From IMG/VR virus record IMGVR_UViG_3300020463_000109, positions 1 through 27,835 of that record: a stretch of DNA of 27,835 bases. One strand, given 5' to 3'. Shown here one piece after another: positions 14,745 through 22,220 of the stretch. The notes under the pieces were generated by a model. That model was not told where the DNA came from and did no database searches. It was given only the letters and a program-made list of their open reading frames with translations. Every line of letters begins with the position of its first letter. Within the stretch, counting starts at the first letter, position 1. Source of the DNA: a virus. Position numbers and translations under genes: made by a program.

Positions 14745-15584
14745 ATGAAATTTGGACTATGGACACAATATGGCGCTTTGAACAGTAAGCCTATCTTTAC
14801 TGCTCTTGAAAAAGGTATTACAGCCTTAGGACATCAAGTTGCATTCAACACAGACGATTGCGATATTCCTGTCATATGGAGTGTATTATGGAATGGTCGC
14901 ATGGCACCTAATGAACAGATTTTTAAAACTGCAAGAAGCCAAGGTAAAGATGTTTTAGTATTAGAAGTTGGTGGACTTATTAGAGGTACAACATGGAAGG
15001 TGGGACTAAATGGTATTAATGGAGAAGCAAACTTTGGTCCAAAAGGAAACAACTTTCATAGGTGTGCTAAACTAGGTATATCATTAGACCCTTGGAATAT
15101 ATTTGGTGAAGATATTATTATTTGTGGCCAACATGATAAAAGTCATCAGTGGAGAGATATGCCTCCTATGGCTAAATGGCTAGACGATATTATAAGCCAA
15201 ATACGTAGAATTAGTAGCAGAAGAATAATTTGGAGACCGCACCCAAGATGCCCTGTGGGAGGAATCGAACACAAGTTTGAGAACGTAATACGTGAACAAC
15301 CTATAAAAATAAAAGGTTCTTATGATGATTTTGATTTCAAAACAGATAACGCATTTGCAGTTATAAATTGGTCTAGCAATCCTGCAACGCAGGCAATGAT
15401 TGAAGGTGTACCAGTTTTTACAGGACCACACAGCCTTGCTTGGCCTGTTGCTAATCAAAACTTAGATACAATTACGTTACCAATCCGTCCTGATAGAACA
15501 CAATGGTTTAACGATTTGGCTTACACCGAATGGACTATTGATGAGATATCTGAAGGTTTGCCTTTAAAACACTTGACTTTCTAG
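14745..15584 (+). CDS. GT-B-like family protein, copy D
   Basis: 279 residues. It begins MKFGLWTQYGALNSKPIF, with a likely first Rossmann strand and glycine loop. Family blocks are DIIICGQHDKSHQWRD (about 124-139), RIIWRPHPRCP with RxHP (about 161-171), AFAVINWSSNPATQAMIEGV (about 203-222), and WFNDLAYTEWTIDEISEG (about 255-272). The segment ISRRIIWRPHP after a helix is the clearest link to GT-B transferases of the capsule/CDP-glycerol type. A TATAAATA box precedes it. It ends in a TAG that sits just after the -35 element of the next early promoter begins, so early and late units abut with no spacer. Substrate unknown. Confidence 0.62.
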   Translation: MKFGLWTQYGALNSKPIFTALEKGITALGHQVAFNTDDCDIPVIWSVLWNGRMAPNEQIFKTARSQGKDVLVLEVGGLIRGTTWKVGLNGINGEANFGPKGNNFHRCAKLGISLDPWNIFGEDIIICGQHDKSHQWRDMPPMAKWLDDIISQIRRISSRRIIWRPHPRCPVGGIEHKFENVIREQPIKIKGSYDDFDFKTDNAFAVINWSSNPATQAMIEGVPVFTGPHSLAWPVANQNLDTITLPIRPDRTQWFNDLAYTEWTIDEISEGLPLKHLTF

Positions 15585-15601
15585 CAAGTTCGTAGTATAA
15601 T
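15573..15601 (+). promoter_or_regulatory. sigma70-like early promoter before the uvsW operon
   Basis: TTGACT (15573-15578), 17 bases, then TATAAT (15596-15601). The first in-frame ATG is at 15611, only 9 bases after the -10 box, leaving a leader of about 0-3 bases and no room for a ribosome site. It drives the gene at 15611, uvsW and the genes that follow. The -35 element lies inside the end of copy D. Confidence 0.85.
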
Positions 15602-15610
15602 ACTTAAATC

Positions 15611-16879
15611 ATGAAGAGAATGCCTGTTAATACAATCGAAGATTGCCTTGAACACCTAGTCGGGTATCATGCTCGTATGGATGATCTTCCTTATGATTTA
15701 CATGAAGATAATGTAAAAGTAATTAGAAGTGTTGCCAAACAAGTGTACAAGGGAAAAGCACTTACCGAAAAGCAATTCTATATGTGCAATAAAATTTTAC
15801 AAGATTATTATGTAACTGAATTTCATAAGAATGGTATTGATATTACAGAAGCAGTACATGAACATAGAGAACCGTTTAGGCAAGTTGATAAAAGTTTTTG
15901 GATTAAGATTGTTAGGCAAAAAGATTATGTGCAAAATAGTACAGATGAAAAAAGACTTGCAATAAGATTTCCTTTCAATAGAAAGATGATAGATGCAATA
16001 GATAGACTTAAACGACTTGCACCTGATTCTTATTCATATCACGAGCATACACACTTCTTCGAACCTACCGAACGTAATATTACTAGAGTAGTTGAAGTAG
16101 CAAATACAATCACTGCCAATTGGGAAATAAGTGATGAGATACAACAAGTGTATAAAGAATGTTTAGAGTATGAAAAGACAAGACATAATTATATCCCAGG
16201 TGTGTATAATACTGAAGTAAGAAACTTACCAGATCGTACTATGAAATTTTTACAGGAAGAGTTTGGAGATGTAACACAGGAGAATGTACATATATTATTT
16301 GATAGACGTTTTCGTTATGGCTTACATCATTTTGATAATAAAGAAAGTTTAACTAAACATTTGTCGCCACTTGCGTCAGCACTTGCAAATAGAAAAGGGA
16401 AGTTTGTTGAAGTAGATAGTAATAAGTGGTCAAGTAATAATGTAGTTGATGCATTAGTACAGTTGGATAGATTTCCGCTTATGGTTGTAATTACTAAAGT
16501 TTTGGATGCAATAGATCAAATAAAATTATGGAATGACTTATTTAAAAACGTAATAGACACAAACAAAACTAGTTGTGTGTTTAGATTAGATAACCAATCC
16601 AATGGCGAATTTAACCAATATGTGAAGGACCAGGGGTTAAATAATAATGTAACGCCAGAAACACAAATAGTTTATGTTCTTGAAACCAAATATCCAAATA
16701 CTTTACAAAAAGCAGGATGGTCACCTATTGCAAGTTTAGGTATTGCAAATAGTCAAAGATACAATAGTACAAAAGTAAGCCTAGCAGTAGAAGATATGGA
16801 TCTAAGTATTTTCTATAATAGTCAACCAAGCATTATTGCAAAGTATGGTAAGTCAGCAACAGGGATTGAATCAATATGA
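15611..16879 (+). CDS. unknown 422-aa protein, first gene of the uvsW operon
   Basis: I do not recognise this protein. It is large (422 residues), soluble, without signal or membrane segments. The N-terminal third is helical and rich in charged residues, with HEHTHFFEPTERN near 155-167. The middle has NVHILFDRRFRYGLHHF (about 226-242) and the C-terminal part has alternating strands such as PLMVVITKVLDAI and TQIVYVLETKYP. The strand-helix pattern of the second half (about 225-420) resembles a RecA- or Rossmann-like domain, but no Walker A loop is present. It is transcribed from a strong early promoter and overlaps uvsW by 4 bases (ATGA), so a role with the helicase in replication fork or recombination handling is the best guess, from context only. 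Confidence 0.85.
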   Translation: MKRMPVNTIEDCLEHLVGYHARMDDLPYDLHEDNVKVIRSVAKQVYKGKALTEKQFYMCNKILQDYYVTEFHKNGIDITEAVHEHREPFRQVDKSFWIKIVRQKDYVQNSTDEKRLAIRFPFNRKMIDAIDRLKRLAPDSYSYHEHTHFFEPTERNITRVVEVANTITANWEISDEIQQVYKECLEYEKTRHNYIPGVYNTEVRNLPDRTMKFLQEEFGDVTQENVHILFDRRFRYGLHHFDNKESLTKHLSPLASALANRKGKFVEVDSNKWSSNNVVDALVQLDRFPLMVVITKVLDAIDQIKLWNDLFKNVIDTNKTSCVFRLDNQSNGEFNQYVKDQGLNNNVTPETQIVYVLETKYPNTLQKAGWSPIASLGIANSQRYNSTKVSLAVEDMDLSIFYNSQPSIIAKYGKSATGIESI

Positions 16880-18336
16880 GATGTAAAATTATAATCAAAG
16901 ACGAAGTTAATTTTAAAGTCGAAGGATTGCCTGTTGACATGAGAAGGAAACTTGCTAACAAACTAAAGTGGCAAGTACCATATGCAAGATATATGCCTCA
17001 ATATAAACTAGGACGTTGGGACGGCACAGTTGGATTCTTTGGACTAGGTGGTAATGGATATGTTAATCATTTAGATGTTGTATTAAAAACTTTAATGGAT
17101 AACGGATATGAAGTAGAAGACATAGAAGATAATAGACAGAAACATGATTTGTCTTTTACAAAAATAACAAAAGATTATTGGCAAGGTAAGACTTGGCCTA
17201 AAGGACATCCTGCAGAAGGTGAACCAATTGTACTTAGAGACTATCAAGTAGAAACAATTAATAAATTTATAGAGTCGCCACAGTGCTTACAAGAAGTTGC
17301 CACTGGTGCAGGTAAAACAATCATAACTGCAACACTATCTCACTTATGTGAAAAGATTGGTCGTACGTTAGTTATTGTTCCTAACAAAAGCCTGGTAACA
17401 CAAACAGAAGAAGACTACGTTAACTGCGGATTAGATGTTGGAGTTTACTTTGGTGATAGAAAAGATATAGGTAAAACGCATACTATTTGTACTTGGCAAA
17501 GTTTAAACATACTAGACAAAAAAGGTAAGAATGGTAACTATGAAGAAGCAATGACTCTTGCAGAATTTTTAGATGGCGTTGAAACTATTATCATCGATGA
17601 GGTACACCAAGCAAAAGCAGAAGTACTTAAAAAGTTATTAACACAGAATTTAAAAAATGCTCCAATACGTTGGGGACTAACAGGTACTATACCAAAGGAA
17701 CAATTTGAATTCCAAAGTATTCTAGCAAGTATAGGTCCTGTAATTAATCAAATTAGTGCAAAAGAATTACAAGACAAAGGTGTATTATCTAGTTGTCATG
17801 TTAATGTTGTACAACTGGTAGACTTGAAAGAATATAAAGGCTATCAGGAAGAACTAAAATATCTTGTTACAAACAAAGAACGAATTGAATATTTGGCTAA
17901 ACTTTGTATTAAGATTAAACAGGCAGGTAACACTCTAATTCTAGTAGATAGAATTAGTGCAGGCAATTTATTACAAGAACTTATCCCAGACTCAGTTTTT
18001 ATTAAGGGTGACGTAAAGGTAAAAGATAGAAAAGAACAATATGACGAAGTTAAAGAAGCAAAGGATAAAGTTATTATTGCAACATACGGAGTAGCGGCTG
18101 TTGGTATTAACATTCCACGTATCTTTAATTTAGTTTTAATTGAACCAGGCAAATCATTTGTAAGAGTGATACAATCAATTGGTAGAGGCATTAGAAAGGC
18201 AGAAGATAAAGACTTTGTACAAATATGGGATATTACAAGTACTTGCAAGTATGCAAAACGACATTTAACACAACGTAAAAAGTTTTATAAAGAAGCACAA
18301 TATCCGTTTACAATAGAAAAGGTAGACTGGGAATGA
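16876..18336 (+). CDS. uvsW: UvsW superfamily 2 helicase
   Basis: ATP-dependent DNA/RNA helicase that in T4 unwinds R-loops, migrates branches and switches origin-driven to recombination-driven replication. Its 486 residues are near the T4 length (about 500). The N-terminal DNA-binding domain ends with MPQYKLGRWDGTVGFF (about 40-55), matching the T4 FRYGNWDGRIRL block. Motifs: Q-motif region LRDYQVETI (120-128), Walker A ATGAGKT (142-148), DEVH (241-244), motif III LTGT (about 268-271), and motif VI QSIGRGIRK (433-441). All catalytic residues look intact. It is co-translated with its upstream neighbour and with the 73-residue gene downstream, each by 4-base overlaps. Confidence 0.96.
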   Translation: MRCKIIIKDEVNFKVEGLPVDMRRKLANKLKWQVPYARYMPQYKLGRWDGTVGFFGLGGNGYVNHLDVVLKTLMDNGYEVEDIEDNRQKHDLSFTKITKDYWQGKTWPKGHPAEGEPIVLRDYQVETINKFIESPQCLQEVATGAGKTIITATLSHLCEKIGRTLVIVPNKSLVTQTEEDYVNCGLDVGVYFGDRKDIGKTHTICTWQSLNILDKKGKNGNYEEAMTLAEFLDGVETIIIDEVHQAKAEVLKKLLTQNLKNAPIRWGLTGTIPKEQFEFQSILASIGPVINQISAKELQDKGVLSSCHVNVVQLVDLKEYKGYQEELKYLVTNKERIEYLAKLCIKIKQAGNTLILVDRISAGNLLQELIPDSVFIKGDVKVKDRKEQYDEVKEAKDKVIIATYGVAAVGINIPRIFNLVLIEPGKSFVRVIQSIGRGIRKAEDKDFVQIWDITSTCKYAKRHLTQRKKFYKEAQYPFTIEKVDWE

Positions 18337-18554
18337 AAAAACTAACTGTTGAAATAAATGTAGGTGATGAGATACAAGTAGGACGTTTTCGAAATGTATC
18401 AACAAAAATAAAAAGCATCGAGTTTGATGAGCATGGACAACCTGTGCTTGTAACGTCAAAAGGCAAGAAGAAATTATTCACTTGTCGTTTACAAAAACTT
18501 GACCCGGGTAGTTTAACCCCTAAACAAATTATGGAAAGAAAAAAGAAGAAATGA
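18333..18554 (+). CDS. small basic protein following uvsW
   Basis: 73 residues, strongly basic at the C-terminus (QIMERKKKK). Alternating strands (KLTVEINVGDEIQVG, KIKSIEFDEHGQPVLVT, KKLFTCRLQKL) suggest a small SH3-like or KOW-like beta-barrel, a fold often used to bind nucleic acid. The stop-start overlap with uvsW is 4 bases (ATGA) and so is the one with the next gene. It has no sequence resemblance that I can see to T4 UvsW.1, so I do not use that name. A helicase accessory role is inferred from context. Confidence 0.8.
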   Translation: MKKLTVEINVGDEIQVGRFRNVSTKIKSIEFDEHGQPVLVTSKGKKKLFTCRLQKLDPGSLTPKQIMERKKKK

Positions 18555-19057
18555 AAATATTAACATTAGATAATACTTGCTTTAGTCTTAATAATTTGCC
18601 TGAAGAACTAGAAGAAGATGTCCGCTTTAGTGTTTTGGATAATAGTGATCCGAACGAACCAGACTTCTTTTTTATGCCTCTAATATTCTTAGAAAGTTTT
18701 AGTTCACCAGCAATAGTATTAGACATAGGCGGCCAAGAAGTACAGATGCCATTGGATTGGAATCTAGCAGTAGGAGACAGCGAAACAGGAATGGACGTAG
18801 AAATACTTCCATTAACAAGTATTGCTGACAGAGGATTTGAAGCATTTGTATTCAATCCTTTGACAAGTGGAAAGCCAGACTTTATGCCTTGTAAGGTAAT
18901 AAATTATTACAATGATGTAAAATGGTACTTCCCTAAAATGAAGAACGGACAGTTGTTAGCAGTGCCGGTACAAGATAAACATAACCCCAAGTGTGCATTT
19001 TTTATTAAAGATGTAAGTAGACAAATAGAATGTATTGACTATGGAAAGTTATTTTAA
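18551..19057 (+). CDS. unknown acidic protein in the uvsW operon
   Basis: 168 residues, acidic, probably mostly beta strand. The N-terminus runs MKILTLDNTCFSLNNLPEE, followed by a region rich in Asp/Glu/Phe (NDPNEPDFFFMPLIFLESF is approximate; see residues 31-52). The middle, VLDIGGQEVQMPLDWNLAVG, could look like a SAM or nucleotide strand, but no glycine-rich loop follows. The C-terminal part contains VKWYFPKMKNGQLLAVPVQ and FFIKDVSRQIECIDYGKLF. No signal peptide or transmembrane segment is present. It overlaps the preceding gene by 4 bases and the methyltransferase by 1 base (TAATG). Function unknown. Confidence 0.8.
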   Translation: MKILTLDNTCFSLNNLPEELEEDVRFSVLDNSDPNEPDFFFMPLIFLESFSSPAIVLDIGGQEVQMPLDWNLAVGDSETGMDVEILPLTSIADRGFEAFVFNPLTSGKPDFMPCKVINYYNDVKWYFPKMKNGQLLAVPVQDKHNPKCAFFIKDVSRQIECIDYGKLF

Positions 19058-19590
19058 TGGACCTAATCTCTCCTTACTATAAACATTTACTTAATAGACT
19101 GCATCATCAAAGACCTAGAGGCTTTGGTAACACTGCTTGGCTTAAAGGCTTAGAACAGTTTACAGATGGACATAAAAGTTTCATAGACTATGGGTGTGGT
19201 AAAGGTAATGTAGTAAACGGATTGAAAGAAAGATATCCAGACGCAGAGGTTAGAGGATATGATCCGGGAATGCCAGATTTTGAAACTGTTCCTGATTCAG
19301 AAAAGACATACGAATTTTTATTATGTACAGATGTACTAGAACACATCGAACCAGATAAGATCGATGATGTAATGAAACATATTAGTTTGCTTTTTACAAA
19401 GAAAGCATATTTAATGATAGACACTATTCCAGCACGTAAGTTTTTACCAGATGGAAGAAACGCACATCTTATACTAGAACAACCTGAGTGGTGGGATATC
19501 AAAATTAAGGAAAACATCAAAGCAAAACCAATATATACTTTATTCCGTAAAAAGAAAAAATATATTGTTGTTTTAGAAAAGGAAGCATGA
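19057..19590 (+). CDS. class I SAM-dependent methyltransferase, second copy
   Basis: 177 residues. SAM-binding motif I is FIDYGCGKGNVV (about 42-53). An acidic residue ends the next strand (VRGYDPG), motif IV is LLCTDVLEHIEPDKIDDVM (about 87-105), and ayLMIDTIPARKFLPDGRNAH follows. TDVLEHI is typical of Methyltransf_11/23 enzymes acting on small molecules. HLILEQPEWW near 150 may form part of the acceptor side. It has the same general plan as the island enzyme at 2089 but clearly different sequence, so the two probably have different targets. The ATGA overlap with the tiny membrane protein at 19587 suggests coupling. Confidence 0.85.
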   Translation: MDLISPYYKHLLNRLHHQRPRGFGNTAWLKGLEQFTDGHKSFIDYGCGKGNVVNGLKERYPDAEVRGYDPGMPDFETVPDSEKTYEFLLCTDVLEHIEPDKIDDVMKHISLLFTKKAYLMIDTIPARKFLPDGRNAHLILEQPEWWDIKIKENIKAKPIYTLFRKKKKYIVVLEKEA

Positions 19591-19736
19591 CAGTAGGCGC
19601 AGGAATTGGATTATTAGTATGTGGTATCATAACAAGTGTGGTAGTACTATTTTTAATAATCAAAGCAATAGAGGTAACAGACAATGACAGACTTGGAACG
19701 AATAAGTCTAAGTCCAAATCTTATTTGGAAGACTAA
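19587..19736 (+). CDS. 49-aa single-span membrane protein
   Basis: Short gene starting in the ATGA overlap with the methyltransferase stop and ending 53 bases inside the next gene in a different frame. The peptide begins MTVGAGIGLLVCGIITSVVV and continues with LFLII, so residues about 4-25 form one strongly hydrophobic segment with an N-terminal glycine pattern (GAGIG). A charged cytoplasmic-type tail follows, rich in Asp, Asn, Lys and Ser (TDNDRLGTNKSKSKSYLED). It looks like a small inner-membrane peptide. Membrane-active small proteins of phages include lysis inhibitors, superinfection exclusion factors and holin-like proteins; nothing here picks one. The overlap and the coherent hydrophobic composition argue that it is real. 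Confidence 0.6.
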   Translation: MTVGAGIGLLVCGIITSVVVLFLIIKAIEVTDNDRLGTNKSKSKSYLED

Positions 19737-20325
19737 TTACGATAAAGATGTAAGCAAGTTACAAGAACGTGCTTCAAAATTTTTAAGTATTATCACAGAC
19801 CACGGCGAAGTAGAACGTGAGGGTGGTATAACAAGTACAGGACACACCAACGCACCTCATCTGTGGCCTGAGATGATTACATTTTGTAATGACATAGAAC
19901 CTTATGTCAAACAAGTACTTGATGCTTGGGAATTACATTACAACTGGTTTGGTATAACAAAGAGTTGGGTAAACAAGCATACTGCTAATCAATGGACTGA
20001 CACACACGACCACGGTGATGCACATATGGTTATGTCATTTTATTTACAGCAACCTGAAAAGGGTGGCAATTTAGAATTTACAAACATACACAAACACCTA
20101 TGGGGAAGTTATCCAAGACATCCGCATGGTGCTACAACACTACACGAATACTATACAGAAGTAGAAGCAAAGCAAGGGGACATTATATTTTTCCCTGGTT
20201 GGTTAAGTCACAGAAGTCAACCTAATCAATCTAACCAAGAAAGAATAGTAATGGGTTTAAATATTCATGCAGAACTACAACGCCCAGAACAATTAAGTAA
20301 TGAACACATTGAAAAAAATATTTGA
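19684..20325 (+). CDS. 2OG-Fe(II) oxygenase superfamily protein (TIGR02466-like)
   Basis: 213 residues. Iron ligands are H110 and D112 (THDHGDAH) and H176 (PGWLSHRSQP), and the 2OG anchor is R187 (NQERIVMGLNI). The strand pair MVMSFYLQQPEKGGNLEFTN and the turn AKQGDIIFFPGW are the standard jelly-roll pattern. It is the intact relative of the ligand-less protein at 10075-10671. An AGAGG-type ribosome site sits about ten bases before the ATG. It overlaps the next gene by 26 bases. The substrate is unknown; neighbours include a methyltransferase and a small cupin, consistent with metabolite or surface modification. Confidence 0.83.
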   Translation: MTDLERISLSPNLIWKTNYDKDVSKLQERASKFLSIITDHGEVEREGGITSTGHTNAPHLWPEMITFCNDIEPYVKQVLDAWELHYNWFGITKSWVNKHTANQWTDTHDHGDAHMVMSFYLQQPEKGGNLEFTNIHKHLWGSYPRHPHGATTLHEYYTEVEAKQGDIIFFPGWLSHRSQPNQSNQERIVMGLNIHAELQRPEQLSNEHIEKNI

Positions 20326-21031
20326 TATATTTGTGCCTACACCTACTATTGAAGTAGAGTGCTTTACTGATCAAAGAGTAATCTATGAAGCATATGGTCC
20401 TGAACTTGCTAGAGACTCTATGCCTGACTGGTGGAAGTCTATGCCGTCGACTCGTAAGATGGATACTCCTACATACAGAGGATTAGATAATGCAACACTA
20501 AAACGTTGCCCACACGTTAACCAAATGCTTACAACAGGAATAATATTTCCTGCTTGGTTACAACTTAACTTAAAAACATTTGATCAAGTAGATGTTTGCG
20601 AAGTGCAGACATATCCAGAAAACGTACCATTGATACCACATGATCCACAAGACTATGCACACCATAAGCCTAATATGTTTCATGGTAAGGTAATGAGTCC
20701 TTGGCAGATTAGAGAAAAGAGTGGAGTAGAGTTTATATGGACAAGTCCTGCCTGGCATCAAACAGATCCATTAAAATATTGGACCTGTCCTGCAATAACA
20801 GAATTCAAATACCAACACGCAACTATTGTAAACTTAATGGTTCCGTTTAATAGTGAAATAAAAGTCGAAGTTGGAGATCCGTGGTTACAATTGATTCCAT
20901 TATCAGATAAAAAAATTAAATTAAAAACTGAACTTGTTACGACACAAGAACTTGCAAAGTTGAATAGTTTAATGATTGGTTTAGGATCATATCAAAAGTT
21001 TGTTAACAGAATGAAAAGGAGAAACAAATGA
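20300..21031 (+). CDS. unknown protein, possibly DUF6065-like
   Basis: 243 residues, unrecognised with certainty. Features: CPHVNQMLTTGIIFPAWLQL (about 71-90), where a Cys-Pro precedes a hydrophobic strand and an invariant-looking Pro-Ala-Trp; MSPWQIREKSGVEFIWTSPA (about 131-150); and VNLMVPFNSEIKVEVGDPWLQLIPLSDKK (positions about 172-200), which has the G-x-P-x-x-Q-x-x-P turn of cupin or jelly-roll proteins. The order resembles the bacterial/phage family DUF6065, but I recall that family only loosely. No signal peptide or transmembrane segment. It overlaps the oxygenase upstream by 26 bases and the cupin downstream by 4. Confidence 0.8.
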   Translation: MNTLKKIFDIFVPTPTIEVECFTDQRVIYEAYGPELARDSMPDWWKSMPSTRKMDTPTYRGLDNATLKRCPHVNQMLTTGIIFPAWLQLNLKTFDQVDVCEVQTYPENVPLIPHDPQDYAHHKPNMFHGKVMSPWQIREKSGVEFIWTSPAWHQTDPLKYWTCPAITEFKYQHATIVNLMVPFNSEIKVEVGDPWLQLIPLSDKKIKLKTELVTTQELAKLNSLMIGLGSYQKFVNRMKRRNK

Positions 21032-21378
21032 AGGCTGGAAAAATATGGGGTCAAACAGAACTGATCCATGCTAACGGTGTATTAGAGTTTCATCGTATAG
21101 AATTTAAAAAAGGATATAAATGTTCAGAACACGAACATAAATTTAAATGGAATGGTTTCTTTGTTGAGTCTGGCAAGATGATTGTTAGGGTCTGGCAAGA
21201 TGATCAAGAAGGTTTGGTCGATGAAACGATTTTAAATGCAGGAGACTTTACACAGGTCAAACCTGGTAAGGTACATCAGTTTGAAGGCTTAGAAGATGGC
21301 GTGGCATTCGAACTATACTGGGCAGAATTTAATCATAATGATATAGTAAGACGCACAGTAGGAAAGCAAGTTGACTGA
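21028..21378 (+). CDS. small cupin protein
   Basis: 116 residues forming a single cupin barrel. The first cupin motif is CSEHEHKFKWNGFFVESGK, with metal ligands H35 and H37 expected and a Glu in FFVESG. The second motif is GDFTQVKPGKVHQFEGLEDG with the third His. Such proteins act as isomerases, dioxygenases or sugar-binding sensors; the length and lack of fused domain do not decide. It has a GGAG ribosome site (AAAAGGAGAAACAAATG) and overlaps the DUF-like gene by 4 bases and the next small gene by 8. A second cupin, of different type, is fused to the nucleotidyltransferase at 10711. Confidence 0.82.
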   Translation: MKAGKIWGQTELIHANGVLEFHRIEFKKGYKCSEHEHKFKWNGFFVESGKMIVRVWQDDQEGLVDETILNAGDFTQVKPGKVHQFEGLEDGVAFELYWAEFNHNDIVRRTVGKQVD

Positions 21379-21595
21379 TAAAATTTACGAATCACCAGAT
21401 GGAGGACTTACAGTCTATGAACGTGATACCGAAACTGGTACAAGGATTTGTATAGAACGTGAACAAAAACCAGAATGGCATTTAGAAGATCATGAATTCC
21501 ATGATTGTATGGTAGAAGCAAATGAAGGAAATAAAACAATTCAAAAATTATTCAGTAAATTAAAAATGACTTACAATTTATTGAAAGATGATTGA
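21371..21595 (+). CDS. small hypothetical protein with TTG start
   Basis: 74 residues, acidic, unknown function. The TTG at 21371 is the only sensible start: GGAAAG sits just upstream, the first ATG lies two-thirds into the gene, and the frame overlaps the cupin stop by 8 bases. The same GGAAAG plus TTGACT arrangement starts the radical SAM gene at 6703. N-terminal strands (KIYESPDGGLTVYERD, GTRICIEREQKP) precede a helical end (FSKLKMTYNLLKDD). The gene ends within the following early promoter's -35 box. It is the last gene of the uvsW operon. Confidence 0.7.
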   Translation: MTDKIYESPDGGLTVYERDTETGTRICIEREQKPEWHLEDHEFHDCMVEANEGNKTIQKLFSKLKMTYNLLKDD

Positions 21596-21620
21596 CAAAT
21601 GAGTAAAGGTGTAGTATAAT
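21592..21620 (+). promoter_or_regulatory. consensus sigma70-like early promoter
   Basis: TTGACA (21592-21597), 17 bases, TATAAT (21615-21620): a perfect bacterial sigma70 promoter. The ATG at 21627 begins six bases after the -10 box, so the expected transcription start is the A of the start codon. The mRNA should be leaderless. Confidence 0.92.
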
Positions 21621-21626
21621 AATAAA

Positions 21627-22220
21627 ATGCTTAGAGATCCAAATAAAATATTCGAAATCGAAAACCCGTTTCCAGATTGGTTAGTAACATATATTGAAAA
21701 CCAAACTAAAGATGTAGATTGGAAATTTGTAAATGTACCAGAAGAAGATGAACAAGACGGCAACTATAAGACACCTGCCTTGTTTACAAACGTGATGTAT
21801 TGTACATCAAGTAATATATTAGATGACCATAAAGAATTAAGCAATATGCTACACACAGGATTGACTATGGATATTATACCAAAGTATATTCCTGATGCAC
21901 ACGTAAATCAAGTTACAAGAACAAGACTTAATGGTACAGTGCAAGGAGTATATTATGGACCGCACAATGATGTACGCAATGGACAGCCAGGACTTTGGAC
22001 ATTTGTATATTATGTAAATGATGCAGACGGAGATACAGTATTCTTTTCAGATGAAGGCAAGACAGAATTAAAAAGAACAAAATATAAAAAAGGTAATGGA
22101 GTTTTATTTCCAGCACATTATTGGCATACTATGGACGTGACTTCTGTGCCATTACGTGTTAGTATAGGAATGACATACAGTATAGAGACAAAATTAAATG
22201 CAGAAGAAACTACCGCTTAA
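21627..22220 (+). CDS. 2OG-Fe(II) oxygenase
   Basis: 197 residues. Iron ligands H113 and D115 (YGPHNDVRNG) and H167 (AHYWHTMDV), and the 2OG anchor R177 (PLRVSIGMTY). LWTFVYYVNDADGDTVFF and KKGNGVLFPA are the expected central strands and turn. It is the fifth double-stranded beta-helix oxygenase-type protein of the window. It is the first gene after the strongest promoter here and has no Shine-Dalgarno site, consistent with leaderless translation. Its stop overlaps the next gene by 23 bases. Reaction type (hydroxylation of protein, nucleic acid or small molecule) cannot be told. Confidence 0.85.
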   Translation: MLRDPNKIFEIENPFPDWLVTYIENQTKDVDWKFVNVPEEDEQDGNYKTPALFTNVMYCTSSNILDDHKELSNMLHTGLTMDIIPKYIPDAHVNQVTRTRLNGTVQGVYYGPHNDVRNGQPGLWTFVYYVNDADGDTVFFSDEGKTELKRTKYKKGNGVLFPAHYWHTMDVTSVPLRVSIGMTYSIETKLNAEETTA

